DNA of 64,000 bases from Sedimentibacter sp. (GCA_018436705.1 JAHDLA010000001.1:124001-188000); one strand, 5' to 3'. Positions 9,191 through 18,647 are shown, numbered from the stretch's first letter. A program made the numbers and translations. The notes: a model not told the origin generated them from the letters alone.

Positions 9191-10432
9191 TTATTTAATG
9201 TTTCGGTCAAAGAAAGATTCTCTCTCATGCTTTAAGTTCTCCATATTTTTTTTATACACATAATTATAGTTATTTTTTTGGACACAGGTTATGTGCTTAA
9301 AATGTTCTGATGTAAATTCCAAAGCTTCTAAATAATCTAGCCTTAAATAATCTCTCTCATCAAAATCGATATCGCGTAACGCTTGATTCAACATCCCCAG
9401 ATTTTTATTGTAATAGTATCTTTTGTCTCCTAATACATCTTTTAATACACTTACTATTGGAGTTCCAACTGATAAAGCAACTACTAATGCGTGATATCTA
9501 GAACTAATCACTAGCTCAGCATTTTTTATCAATTTTATTGCATCTTCAATCGGCAAGTAGCCTATCAAATCAATATCATAATAAGTATAGTTATTTAATT
9601 TTGATTCAAAATATAAGGCTTGGTCCATCCCCCCGCGTTTAAGATTAAAGGGAAGAAATAATATACTCAAACCATAATTTTGATAAATATTTTGTGAAAA
9701 TTTCTTGAATAAGCAAACATTTTTTTTGATATAGTCTAGTGGTAAATATGTTTCCATGACTATATATTTTTCTATTCTCATAGGATTTCTAACATCTCTG
9801 TTAGTTAATTTTTTATTTACAATAAAAAAATCATCTGGAATAAACTCAATACTATTTTCATTAATTCCTATTTGTTTTGCCCACATTGGTGATAACAGAT
9901 TATCTCTTGAACCTATTACAGAATATTTTAATGCATTTAAAGTACATCCAAAAAATTCAGCATCATCAGTAAACGGACCATAGCTATTCCCGGTAAAGAC
10001 AACTTTCTTGTTAAGGTTATTCGCAACTAATATCGGAGCAATAATCTTAGACAATCTCTCGATTCGGTGTGGCATACTCCACAAACTATTAAAGTATCCT
10101 CCACCATTAACAATTAAAACATCAAGCTCACTCATAACAGACGCAATTTCATCATAATTTAAGAGACTATGTAAAATATCTATAGGTGTTAATATTCTAG
10201 TTTTGCTTTCTTCAACAATATTAAATTCATCTTTAAACTTCACATCTACAATATTGATGTTAAAATCAGATAAATAATCTTCTTTTATAATGTTCAAAAA
10301 TGGTGAATCATAGGAAAATAAAACTATATCCTTTATAGTTAAGTCATATATATTGTTTACAACCATTGCATAATCACCAAAATTGACATCTGCAAAAGGC
10401 CCTGTAAATCCAACTTTTCTTTTCTTTAGCAT
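9191..10432 (-). CDS. Polysaccharide pyruvyltransferase family protein (second copy)
   Basis: About 413 residues. It has KVGFTGPFADVNFGDYAMV at the N terminus, LDVLIVNGGGYFNSLW in the middle and LVISSRYHALVVALSVGTPIV near the C terminus, which contains the conserved Ser-Arg-His pattern. These match the polysaccharide pyruvyltransferase family. The ATG at 10432 is chosen over an upstream TTG because GGAGG lies 8 bases before it. It is clearly diverged from the family member at 1646-2794, so the two probably act on different positions or substrates. Some members of this family are not pyruvyltransferases. Confidence 0.8.
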   Translation of the reverse strand: MLKKRKVGFTGPFADVNFGDYAMVVNNIYDLTIKDIVLFSYDSPFLNIIKEDYLSDFNINIVDVKFKDEFNIVEESKTRILTPIDILHSLLNYDEIASVMSELDVLIVNGGGYFNSLWSMPHRIERLSKIIAPILVANNLNKKVVFTGNSYGPFTDDAEFFGCTLNALKYSVIGSRDNLLSPMWAKQIGINENSIEFIPDDFFIVNKKLTNRDVRNPMRIEKYIVMETYLPLDYIKKNVCLFKKFSQNIYQNYGLSILFLPFNLKRGGMDQALYFESKLNNYTYYDIDLIGYLPIEDAIKLIKNAELVISSRYHALVVALSVGTPIVSVLKDVLGDKRYYYNKNLGMLNQALRDIDFDERDYLRLDYLEALEFTSEHFKHITCVQKNNYNYVYKKNMENLKHERESFFDRNIK

Positions 10433-10454
10433 CTTAGGCTCCTCCAACAGAAAA

Positions 10455-11126
10455 TCATAAATAACCTCTTATTTCCTCTAACGACTTGATTCTAAAGTCT
10501 TCTTCTATAGATTGATAGTAAATTTTCGAGAAATGTACAATTTCCTGTCTCATAATTCTCAATGTTTTAATTGGGCAAATAGTTTTGATATAAAAATCTT
10601 TTTCAGGATTATCTCCTACATAAACCATCTCATCAAAACTAATTTTGAGTTTCTCTCTAATAAGCTCAAACGCTTTCGGATGTGGCTTCCAATAGTCGCG
10701 CCCAAGTTCATCCGTTACAATAATTTCATCAAAGTATTCGTCTGCTTGAACAGCTTTTAGTTTCTGACGCTGTGCTATTTTATGCCCATCAGTAATAATA
10801 CCGGCTTTAATCCCTAATTTCTTTAACTCCGTTAAACATGGTAGGACATCGCCATAGAATTGAATGTTAGGAAAATGTCCTCTGTACTCCTTGACTAAAT
10901 CAAGTATCATTTCTTTTGAATATTCAATTTGATACTTATCATAAAGTCTGTCGAAAACATTCAGTGAACTAACATTAAAGAAGCCCATTAAATCGTCAAA
11001 CACTTGGTTTTTATCTATTGAAAATCTATCTTCAATAATTCTAGCAATGTGATGGTATCCACTTCTTATATATTCTTTTTCAGATATTAAAGTATCATCT
11101 AAGTCAAATACTACAGCTTTTACCAT
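10455..11126 (-). CDS. HAD-superfamily hydrolase
   Basis: A 223-residue HAD phosphatase-like protein. It has the nucleophile motif VVFDLDDTLIS (residues 5-15), motif II GIITDG, a conserved Lys in the PHPK segment, and motif IV VYVGDNPEKDF. The cap domain is of the small helical type. Its gene overlaps the end of the upstream ATP-grasp gene by 7 bases, which suggests linked function. It may remove a phosphate from a sugar or small-molecule intermediate. The substrate cannot be predicted. Confidence 0.85.
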   Translation of the reverse strand: MVKAVVFDLDDTLISEKEYIRSGYHHIARIIEDRFSIDKNQVFDDLMGFFNVSSLNVFDRLYDKYQIEYSKEMILDLVKEYRGHFPNIQFYGDVLPCLTELKKLGIKAGIITDGHKIAQRQKLKAVQADEYFDEIIVTDELGRDYWKPHPKAFELIREKLKISFDEMVYVGDNPEKDFYIKTICPIKTLRIMRQEIVHFSKIYYQSIEEDFRIKSLEEIRGYL

Positions 11127-12103
11127 TGAACAATCTCCAAGTTTTCATCAACACATATGCTATTATCAAATCTAAGAAACATAATGCTGTCTCGATAATT
11201 TTCGTTATACTCTAGTTTCTCCCCCATTAGCAACCGATATAGGTTTTCACAAGAATCCGCACCACTTTGAATACTCATTGGTGCACCTCCTCCAAATCTA
11301 GGATTGATTTCGATATATTCAATTCCTTTATTTGTTTTCATGAGTTGTACTGTAATATGGCCGATAGGTTTCAATACCTGTACAAGCCTTTTTATATCTT
11401 TAATAATTTCATTATCTTTAATAATTTTTCCCTTTGAAATTTCACCGCTTCGTGTTGCCATTCTTAACCTTGGAACAATACTGATTAAGTTCCCATTAAA
11501 GCCTAAGAAAACATCAACTGTAAACTCTTTGCCTTCCATATAGTCTTGAACTATAGGCTCTCTTATTAAAGATCTATACGTTCTCAATTCTTCTAAATTG
11601 TTTACTTTAAAAGTATTAATACTTGAACTCCCTGACTTTGGCTTTATAAATAATGGAAATTTTAACTCTTCAGAATCCAATTCAACTTCAGAGTACATCC
11701 TTGGAATTTTAAACCCGTTTTCTTCAAGAAATCTCTGTGTATTTATTTTATCTCTGCAAATTGACACTACTTCAGTATTAGATATTAAAACCACAGCTCC
11801 AGACTCAGATTCTATTCTTTCTTTTTCTTCAGACAAGAGTAATAAGTCGGTATCAATTGTAGGAATAACTAACTTAACATCTTCCCTCTTGCAAACATTA
11901 ATAATCTCATTTATATAATTAGGTTCACTAATCCTAGGTAGTATTGCTTTTTTATCTGCAAAATAAATAGCTGGTGCAGTCTTAGAACAGTCTCCAGCTA
12001 CAACATTGCTCTTAATATTCAGTCTTTTGGCCGCTTTTTGAAAACTTTGCACCAGCTCTACTCTTCTACCTGCACTTAATATTAAAACATTAACTTCTCT
12101 CAT
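11120..12103 (-). CDS. ATP-grasp ligase-like protein
   Basis: This 327-residue protein begins MREVNVLILSAGRRVELVQSF and has an ATP-grasp core. FPLFIKPKSGSSS binds nucleotide, IVQDYMEGKEFTVDVFLG follows, and IEYIEINPRFGGGAPM is the metal-binding Glu/Asn loop. It resembles the carbamoyl-phosphate-synthase-large-chain-like ATP-grasp proteins found in surface-sugar loci. Such enzymes form an amide or related bond through an acyl phosphate. Lying directly after the aminotransferase gene, it could attach an amino acid or other acid to a 4-amino sugar. That role is inference. Confidence 0.8.
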   Translation of the reverse strand: MREVNVLILSAGRRVELVQSFQKAAKRLNIKSNVVAGDCSKTAPAIYFADKKAILPRISEPNYINEIINVCKREDVKLVIPTIDTDLLLLSEEKERIESESGAVVLISNTEVVSICRDKINTQRFLEENGFKIPRMYSEVELDSEELKFPLFIKPKSGSSSINTFKVNNLEELRTYRSLIREPIVQDYMEGKEFTVDVFLGFNGNLISIVPRLRMATRSGEISKGKIIKDNEIIKDIKRLVQVLKPIGHITVQLMKTNKGIEYIEINPRFGGGAPMSIQSGADSCENLYRLLMGEKLEYNENYRDSIMFLRFDNSICVDENLEIVQW

Positions 12104-12104
12104 G

Positions 12105-13238
12105 CTACGTCCACAGCCTTTTTATTATTTTTACGATTCTCTCAAGATTCTCATCTGTCACTTTAGTATCAGATGGCAAACACACACCATTCTCAAATAG
12201 CTTCTCACTTACATTACCACCGATATAACCATACTCAGCAAAGAACGGCTGCATATGCATTGGCTTCCAAACAGGTCTTGATTCAATATTTTCAACTTCC
12301 AAGGCCTCCATAACATCAAGAGGTCTTACCTTACCATTTAAAGTCATCACACTCAACCAGTAATTAGGTTCATTCCAGTCATTGATAGGCATAAACTCTA
12401 CACCCTCTAATTGATCAAGCTCTCTCTTGTAATACTCAAAGACATATTTCTTCTTGGCTACTCTTTGATCTAGTACCCTGAGCTGCCCTCTTCCAATCCC
12501 AGCAACGACATTACTCATACGGTAATTAAATCCTAATTCGCTATGCTGGTAGTGCCTTGCTTCATCCCTAGATTGAGTGGACCAAAACCTAACTTTTTTA
12601 ATCTTATCTTCATCATCCGAAACTAACATCCCACCCCCGGAAGTTGTGATGATTTTATTTCCATTAAACGAAAAGACTCCAAATTTACCAAATGTTCCAG
12701 TATGTTTCCCTTTATAATAAGCCCCTAAAGACTCAGCAGCGTCTTCAATGACAGTTACACCGTACCTGCTACAAATCTCTATAATCTTATCCATATCAGC
12801 TGAAAGGCCATATAAATGTACAACTAAAACAGCCTTAACCTTGTCACCATATTTTTCGAAAGCTAACTCTAGCGCTTTAGGATCTATATTCCAAGTTTCA
12901 TAGTCACTGTCTATAAAAACAGGAATTGCGTTCTGATAGATAATCGGATTGGCTGTAGCTGAAAAAGTAAGGGTTGGGCAAAGTACGATATCACCTTCGC
13001 CAACACCAGCCGCTTTCAGTGCCATGTGAATTGCAGCTGTACCTGAAGTCATGGCAGCCGCATGTTTTGAACCAACTTTAGCAGCCAATTCTTTTTCAAA
13101 CTCATTAACATTTGGACCAAGTGGCGCTATCCAATTGGTGTCAAATGCTTCTTTTACATATTGCATTTCATAACCTTCATCACTCATGTGAGGTGAAGCA
13201 AGCCAAATTTTATTCCTATTAGGTTTATTATCTACCAT
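12105..13238 (-). CDS. DegT/DnrJ/EryC1/StrS nucleotide-sugar aminotransferase (PglE-like)
   Basis: A 377-residue PLP-dependent aminotransferase. The start KIWLASPHMSDEGYEMQYV, the segment SGTAAIHMALKAAGVG, the aspartate of VIEDAAESLGA and the PLP lysine in FSFNGNKIITTSGGG are all present. It is closest in pattern to enzymes that convert UDP-4-keto-6-deoxy-GlcNAc to the 4-amino sugar (PglE, PseC-like or LegC-like). The 4,6-dehydratase that would supply this keto sugar is encoded immediately upstream. AAGGA precedes the ATG at 13238. Confidence 0.92.
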   Translation of the reverse strand: MVDNKPNRNKIWLASPHMSDEGYEMQYVKEAFDTNWIAPLGPNVNEFEKELAAKVGSKHAAAMTSGTAAIHMALKAAGVGEGDIVLCPTLTFSATANPIIYQNAIPVFIDSDYETWNIDPKALELAFEKYGDKVKAVLVVHLYGLSADMDKIIEICSRYGVTVIEDAAESLGAYYKGKHTGTFGKFGVFSFNGNKIITTSGGGMLVSDDEDKIKKVRFWSTQSRDEARHYQHSELGFNYRMSNVVAGIGRGQLRVLDQRVAKKKYVFEYYKRELDQLEGVEFMPINDWNEPNYWLSVMTLNGKVRPLDVMEALEVENIESRPVWKPMHMQPFFAEYGYIGGNVSEKLFENGVCLPSDTKVTDENLERIVKIIKRLWT

Positions 13239-13257
13239 AATTGCAATCCTTTCTTTG

Positions 13258-15150
13258 CTACGCCAGTTCTATGCTTTTTTCATATATATTATTTAAAGTT
13301 CTTTTATACGTAGGAACAAGTCTTTCTATTAAAAGTATTATTCTGTCTATCTCCAAATCATGAGCTGCTTTCTCCAGTTGCCCTATTAATTCAAACAGTT
13401 CCTGTTCATCAAATTCTGTTGGCCTCTCTATAAATATTTTATCTATGTTTGTCTTAATTTGATTTTTGCCATGGCTTATGAGCAACTCTTCATATAGCTT
13501 TTCACCGGGTCTGAGCCCGGTGTATTCTATATTTATATCAACTTCTGGCTCCAGACCTGACAGTCGAATTAAATTATATGCTAACTCCTTTATTTTAACA
13601 GGTTCACCCATATCCAGCACAAATATCTCGCCGCCCTTGGCCATGGAAGAGGCGCGAAGAACTAATTGTACAGCTTCCGGGATAGTCATAAAATATCTTG
13701 TTATTTCCTCATGGGTAACAGTTACAGGACCGCCTTCTTTTATCTGCTCTTTAAACAAAGGAATAACTGAGCCGTTGCTGCCCAATACATTTCCAAAACG
13801 AACTGCAACGAATTCTGTTTTACTGTGATTATTATAAGACTGAATTATCATTTCTGCAATTCTTTTTGTTGCACCCATTATATTAGTTGGGTTAACTGCC
13901 TTGTCTGTAGAAATAAGCACGAACTTTTCAATTTCATGCTCATGAGCAGCCTGTACAACATTGTATGTTCCAATTACATTGTTTTTAATTGCTTCCTCAG
14001 GGTTTTTTTCCATAAGAGGTACATGCTTGTGAGCGGCTGCATGAAATACAATATCAATATGATTTAATTCAAATAATTGATTCAGTTTGTTTTTATCTCT
14101 TACGGAAGCAATTTCAACTTCCATATCTAAATTATCACCATATGTTCTAATTAATTCCTGTTGAATATTATAGGCATTATTTTCATATATATCTAAAATT
14201 ATTAATCTTTCAGGCGAATAGGAAGAAATCTGCCTGCATATCTCAGATCCAATGGAACCGCCTCCGCCTGTCACAAGGACGGTTTTTCCTTGAATATATT
14301 CTTTAGTCATTGTACAGTCAAAAATAATAGGTTCTCTGCCTAATAAATCCTCTACTTGAACCTCTCTTATTTTATTCAATATTTCATTGTCATTTGTCAG
14401 AAGGCTGTATACCTCAGGTAAAATCTTTAATTTGCACCTTGTGTCTGCGCAGATATCAAGTATGCGCTTTTTATTGTCCTTGTCAACAGAAGGAATTGAC
14501 AATATTATTTCTTCAACATCGTATCTTTTTACCATTATAGGGATTTCGTCTGTCGAAGAAACAACAGGTACGGAATTAATATTTCTGCCTATTTTTATTT
14601 TATCATCATCAACTATACATCGTACCACGTAATTGTTAGGGTTATTTCTGCTTATTTCGTTTAGTATAGCTACTGTTGCCTGCCCAGCACCCACTATCAT
14701 AATATTTGTGTAATGGCTCAATTTCTTTGATCCTTTTTCTCCAATAATAAGAACCGCTCTATACACAACTCTTATTGCCATCGTGCAGAAGCTTGTAACT
14801 ATGAAAGCTACTAGATATACATAGTATCTGACAAATATGTTAGCAGACTTGGTTATTATAAAAAATATAAGGTTAGCTGTTACTGAAGCCTTCAGGCACT
14901 TGTAAATGTCCTGTATACCTGCATATCTCCATATATTTTTATAAACACCCATGATAATAAATGTTGCCATATATATTATAACATAGATATACCATGTATT
15001 CATAAACCATTTAAATTTTTCAGGGTGAACACCACTTATGATATGCGGAGATAAATATGAAATCACAACAATAAATGTATCTATGAGCATTAATACGTAT
15101 TTGCGATGTTTATTTAATAATTTATAAATACAGTTATATATACTTGACAT
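13258..15150 (-). CDS. UDP-N-acetylglucosamine 4,6-dehydratase, membrane type (PglF/CapD/WbpM-like)
   Basis: About 630 residues. Four N-terminal membrane segments are followed by a first Rossmann domain (IMIVGAGQATVAILNEI). A second, catalytic SDR domain has TVLVTGGGGSIGSEICRQI, LISTDKAVNPTNIMGATKR and VRFGNVLGSNGSVIPLF. The enzyme makes UDP-4-keto-6-deoxy sugars for the neighbouring aminotransferase. The ATG at 15150 is preferred because GGGGGA lies 5 bases upstream. An in-frame ATG at 15168 overlaps the stop of the preceding gene (TAATG) but has no good ribosome site. Confidence 0.92.
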   Translation of the reverse strand: MSSIYNCIYKLLNKHRKYVLMLIDTFIVVISYLSPHIISGVHPEKFKWFMNTWYIYVIIYMATFIIMGVYKNIWRYAGIQDIYKCLKASVTANLIFFIITKSANIFVRYYVYLVAFIVTSFCTMAIRVVYRAVLIIGEKGSKKLSHYTNIMIVGAGQATVAILNEISRNNPNNYVVRCIVDDDKIKIGRNINSVPVVSSTDEIPIMVKRYDVEEIILSIPSVDKDNKKRILDICADTRCKLKILPEVYSLLTNDNEILNKIREVQVEDLLGREPIIFDCTMTKEYIQGKTVLVTGGGGSIGSEICRQISSYSPERLIILDIYENNAYNIQQELIRTYGDNLDMEVEIASVRDKNKLNQLFELNHIDIVFHAAAHKHVPLMEKNPEEAIKNNVIGTYNVVQAAHEHEIEKFVLISTDKAVNPTNIMGATKRIAEMIIQSYNNHSKTEFVAVRFGNVLGSNGSVIPLFKEQIKEGGPVTVTHEEITRYFMTIPEAVQLVLRASSMAKGGEIFVLDMGEPVKIKELAYNLIRLSGLEPEVDINIEYTGLRPGEKLYEELLISHGKNQIKTNIDKIFIERPTEFDEQELFELIGQLEKAAHDLEIDRIILLIERLVPTYKRTLNNIYEKSIELA

Positions 15151-15167
15151 AGTTCCCCCAGTAAACA

Positions 15168-17000
15168 TTAAGCGACATTATTTTTTAACTTTGCATTTAT
15201 GCTTATACCTAATCCTAATATAATCCAAAATATAGGAGCAACGCTTACGATACTATCATTAAAAACCGCCGCAGCTAAATACCCTATAATACTTACAAGG
15301 CAGGATGCTCCTATTAATTTTTCTAATGAATCAAATGTTATTTTACTATACAACTTTAAACTGCTAAAAATATATACACCCCACGTTGCTAATAAGGCTA
15401 TAAGAGACAGAACTCCTGTATTAGTTGCAATTTGCAGAAATAAGTTGTGAGGTTTGTCAACCACAGTATTTGAATCATAAAATACATTTGACTTAGCCAA
15501 TACGTCATCCTGCGGAAAAGCTAGTGGATAATTATCAGGACCTGATCCACTTGCTACATATTTATTTAATAATGGTAGCGTCCTTCCCCATATATAACCT
15601 CTACCTGAAGCTAGTTCTTCTATTCCTTCCAGCAATTTGCAACTTTCTGCATCTACAAGTTCTATTATTCTTCCTCCTGAGCTTATTAATTTAACTCCAC
15701 TTTTTGTAAAATAAAAATAAAAGTTTCTACCTGCTCTAGTAACAGTAACACCAGGGTAATCCTTGGCAATTTTTATTCCGTATCCAGCATATTTTTTATC
15801 ATTTATAGTAATTTCATTTCCTTTTGTTGTTATTTCAAGTTCCTTACTACTTTCGTCCATAAAATAAAGCTTGTTTCCATCAATTTTAAAGTTTAATTCT
15901 TCTTTACTTGTTTTTATGGTAAAACTATCTTGACCTAATACAATGTCTTCAAACTTAAATGCTTTTTCGTTATTTTCTTTAATTAGCTCTATTTGTTCTT
16001 TTATATTAAATACTTTAAGTCTTGTAAGTATTTTACCATCCGAAGCTTTATTAAGTCCAAATAATACAATCACAAAAACTATAACTAATCCAACAAATCC
16101 GATCCAATGTTTTTTTATAATTTTCCTAAACAACCACAGAGCAAACAATGCCGCTACTGCCATACCCAAGTATCCGGCTCTAGAATTACATCCTATCCAG
16201 ACAAATATCACCAGCACTATCGTTATTGCTGAAATAATTCTTCGCTTATTTGTTTTTGCACCCAATAAAAACGCAACAGACAGCGGCAACATCAACGTGG
16301 CAAAGCTACCAACAAAGTTTGTATTAAACAGTGTCCCGTATATTGTCTTAGGTCCAAATGAAAATGATAGATCCTCAACGGCCAAATTGCTAGGCAACAT
16401 AAGTTTTTTTCCTATTTCTGTCTGAAAAAAGTCCTGACCAAAATATTGTCCTACACCGATTATTCCTTCGACTATCATGAGGAATAAAAAAGCATTTACA
16501 AACAGCTTTATATCTCTTTCATTATTGACAAAATTAATTGTCAGGAATGTAAGCAGGACATAACTTAACAGCACAAACATGCCCTGGTACATATCTACAA
16601 ATCCCCAGAGTGCAGTTTGTGTGTCTATGGCAAATATGGTTGATATAATTACAAATATTGCATAAATTCCTAATGGTATATAGTATTGCTTTAAATTCTT
16701 ATATGGTAATTTTTTTTGCAAGTACAAAATTACATAAAATATCAATGATATTACAGTAAGTACTACTACCCACTGTGATTTCCAGTAACTAAAAAAATCC
16801 AGATACTGCTGCTGGCCTGTCCAGTACAATGCTTGAGTTGTTCCGCTCAGGTCCACGTACTTTGCATGGACTATAAGAGGTACAAAGCCTGCAATTAATA
16901 ATAACGGCAAAAAGTAAAAGACAGATAGTCTTTTATTTTCATAATCTATGGTTATTGTATTTTTAGCTTTATTGGCTTTTTTTTCATTCTTTGTTTTCAC
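15168..17000 (-). CDS. O-antigen ligase/polymerase-like protein with a large extracytoplasmic insert
   Basis: A 610-residue membrane protein. An N-terminal hydrophobic segment and about nine further helices lead to a beta-rich hydrophilic stretch of roughly 130 residues (about 305-450). Then comes the family motif GRGYIWGRTLPLLNKYVASGSGPDN and DKPHNLFLQIATNTG with its conserved His, then more helices. The architecture fits the Wzy_C/O-antigen ligase family. It has its own promoter upstream (17055-17082) and is followed by the 4,6-dehydratase gene. Whether it polymerises repeat units or attaches the finished polymer cannot be told. The insert is unusual for the family. Confidence 0.8.
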   Translation of the reverse strand: MKTKNEKKANKAKNTITIDYENKRLSVFYFLPLLLIAGFVPLIVHAKYVDLSGTTQALYWTGQQQYLDFFSYWKSQWVVVLTVISLIFYVILYLQKKLPYKNLKQYYIPLGIYAIFVIISTIFAIDTQTALWGFVDMYQGMFVLLSYVLLTFLTINFVNNERDIKLFVNAFLFLMIVEGIIGVGQYFGQDFFQTEIGKKLMLPSNLAVEDLSFSFGPKTIYGTLFNTNFVGSFATLMLPLSVAFLLGAKTNKRRIISAITIVLVIFVWIGCNSRAGYLGMAVAALFALWLFRKIIKKHWIGFVGLVIVFVIVLFGLNKASDGKILTRLKVFNIKEQIELIKENNEKAFKFEDIVLGQDSFTIKTSKEELNFKIDGNKLYFMDESSKELEITTKGNEITINDKKYAGYGIKIAKDYPGVTVTRAGRNFYFYFTKSGVKLISSGGRIIELVDAESCKLLEGIEELASGRGYIWGRTLPLLNKYVASGSGPDNYPLAFPQDDVLAKSNVFYDSNTVVDKPHNLFLQIATNTGVLSLIALLATWGVYIFSSLKLYSKITFDSLEKLIGASCLVSIIGYLAAAVFNDSIVSVAPIFWIILGLGISINAKLKNNVA

Positions 17001-17054
17001 ATTATTCTCCCAAGTTTAAACTATATCACAAGTTGCCAGTATATATACCAATAT

Positions 17055-17082
17055 ATTATAACACCATATATATCATTTGCAA
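17055..17082 (-). promoter_or_regulatory. Sigma-A-type promoter of the polysaccharide operon
   Basis: TTGCAA and TATAAT are separated by 16 bases, with TGT directly before the -10 box (extended -10). The predicted start lies about 45 bases before the polymerase-like gene. It would let the sugar genes be expressed without reading through from the riboswitch-controlled kinase operon. Confidence 0.7.
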
Positions 17083-17257
17083 ATATTAAAATACAAATAA
17101 AATATTGCACCTTTTTAAATTAATTTGCAATACTGCCTGTTTATGTTATTAATGCAATATAATTCATTATTATAAAAACTTAAGCAGCAACGTCCAGATA
17201 TCGTTAAAATAACATAACCCTGAATAAATCTCGTACATATGCTATATTTCAGCAAAA

Positions 17258-17920
17258 TCAGTAGTAGCTGTAATAATATTTATTATTCTTTGTTAACGGG
17301 ATTTTGTTTAATATTGTCCCAATTATATTTGCATTTACCTGTCTAAGGCTGTTAATTGATTTTTGCGCCGCTTCTTTTTCGGTTTCGGAATACGCCACTG
17401 TCAGTATTACAGCATCAGAATATGTTGATATTGTGACAGGGTCACTTACCAATGCTATGGGAGGCGTATCCATAAATATATAGTCGTAATGGGATGTAAG
17501 CTTTTTTATCTCATCTTTTATTGCATTTGAATTAATAATTTCCGCCGGATTAGATGGAATCTTTCCGGAAGTAATCACATCCAGCCCATGGTACACCTCT
17601 GTTATGTAATTTTTATAATCATCTTTTGTTATCAAAAGATCCGTTATGCCTGCACCATTAGTTATGCCAAATTGTTTATGTACAGAAGGCTTTCTTAAAT
17701 CAAGATCCATAAGAAGAATTTTTTTCTTTAGCTCGGTCATTACCATGGCAAGGTTACTGATTGTTGTGGTCTTGCCTTCGCTTGCAAGTGTACTTGTCAC
17801 CATGATAGTTTTAATATTGCCGTCAACATTCGAAAATTGAATATTAGCTGCAATTTTTCTATAAGCTTCTGCTATATGCGACCTCTGACTGTTTTTTATT
17901 GTGTACCTTTCAATATCCAT
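17258..17920 (-). CDS. Tyrosine-protein kinase of the CpsD/CapB (BY-kinase) family
   Basis: A 220-residue cytoplasmic BY-kinase. The Walker A is TLASEGKTTT (45-54), Walker A' is LLMDLDLRKPS (69-79) and Walker B is YIFMDTPPIALV. The protein ends in a tyrosine cluster (NKYYYSYY), the autophosphorylation sites of these kinases. It partners the membrane protein encoded directly upstream, whose gene overlaps its start by 11 bases, and cycles with it to control polymer length and export. GGGGGAGGACGAACAT precedes the ATG. No CpsB/YwqE-type phosphatase gene is seen in the window. Confidence 0.95.
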   Translation of the reverse strand: MDIERYTIKNSQRSHIAEAYRKIAANIQFSNVDGNIKTIMVTSTLASEGKTTTISNLAMVMTELKKKILLMDLDLRKPSVHKQFGITNGAGITDLLITKDDYKNYITEVYHGLDVITSGKIPSNPAEIINSNAIKDEIKKLTSHYDYIFMDTPPIALVSDPVTISTYSDAVILTVAYSETEKEAAQKSINSLRQVNANIIGTILNKIPLTKNNKYYYSYY

Positions 17921-18647
17921 ATGTTCGTCCTCCCCCTTGTTTAAAGTTTGGTATTGTTCCTATTGCAGGCATCTTTATGTACCTTTCAATATCTTTTTCA
18001 GATTTTATTGTATTATTAAAGTATTCCCTGATAAATATTATAAAAAGAATCATCATTTCACCTAGAATCGCACAAAAAACCGTATTAAGCATCTTATTTG
18101 GCTTTACCAGATTTTTTGGAAACCAAGCATAATCAATAACAGCAACATTGTCTGTTCCGATTATCCTTGTTATTTCCATTGTGAATTTTTCTGCAAGTGC
18201 ATCTGCTATATTAACAACTAGTTGTGGGTTTGTATTTTTAACTGACATTTTAAGGATTTGAGTGTTATTGACATGAGTAACTTTAATTGAATTGCTGTTT
18301 AACTTGTTGAAGTTTAATTCTTTTTTTGCATTTTCAATCACCATATTGGACTTGGCCATTTCAGCGTAAGTATATACCAAACTCTTACTCAAATTAACAT
18401 CGACGATATTCATGATTTTATCTGTGCTTTTATTCTGCCTTACCATAATTGTTGTAGAGGATTCGTAGACGTCATCAATTAAATAGATGCTTATTAAAGC
18501 ACCTATAATTGCAAAAATAATTGGAAATATTACAATCAATTTTATATTTTCTTTTACAATTTGAACAATTTCACGTAACTCAATTAAATCATGATTACTG
18601 TCATGCATTTTTGTACCCCATTTTACTAATACTTTAGCTCTACCCAC
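17910..18647 (-). CDS. Wzz/CpsC-type chain-length regulator and kinase activator
   Basis: Up to 245 residues. There are two membrane helices (about residues 36-56 and 199-219 of the long form), with an extracytoplasmic domain between them and a proline-containing segment before the second (FPKNLVKPNKML). This is the Wzz/CpsC (YveK) family that activates the adjacent kinase. The reading frame opens with a GTG at 18647. An ATG at 18608 (MHDSNHDLIELREIV) matches the usual family start better, and GGGG lies a few bases upstream, so the shorter form is more likely. The long leader upstream carries a riboswitch and a terminator. Confidence 0.9.
   Translation of the reverse strand: MGRAKVLVKWGTKMHDSNHDLIELREIVQIVKENIKLIVIFPIIFAIIGALISIYLIDDVYESSTTIMVRQNKSTDKIMNIVDVNLSKSLVYTYAEMAKSNMVIENAKKELNFNKLNSNSIKVTHVNNTQILKMSVKNTNPQLVVNIADALAEKFTMEITRIIGTDNVAVIDYAWFPKNLVKPNKMLNTVFCAILGEMMILFIIFIREYFNNTIKSEKDIERYIKMPAIGTIPNFKQGGGRTYGY

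Noticed and set aside
15943..16425. 160-codon plus-strand open frame
   Set aside because: Lies wholly antisense to the polymerase-like gene; the translation shows no domain and no start signal.
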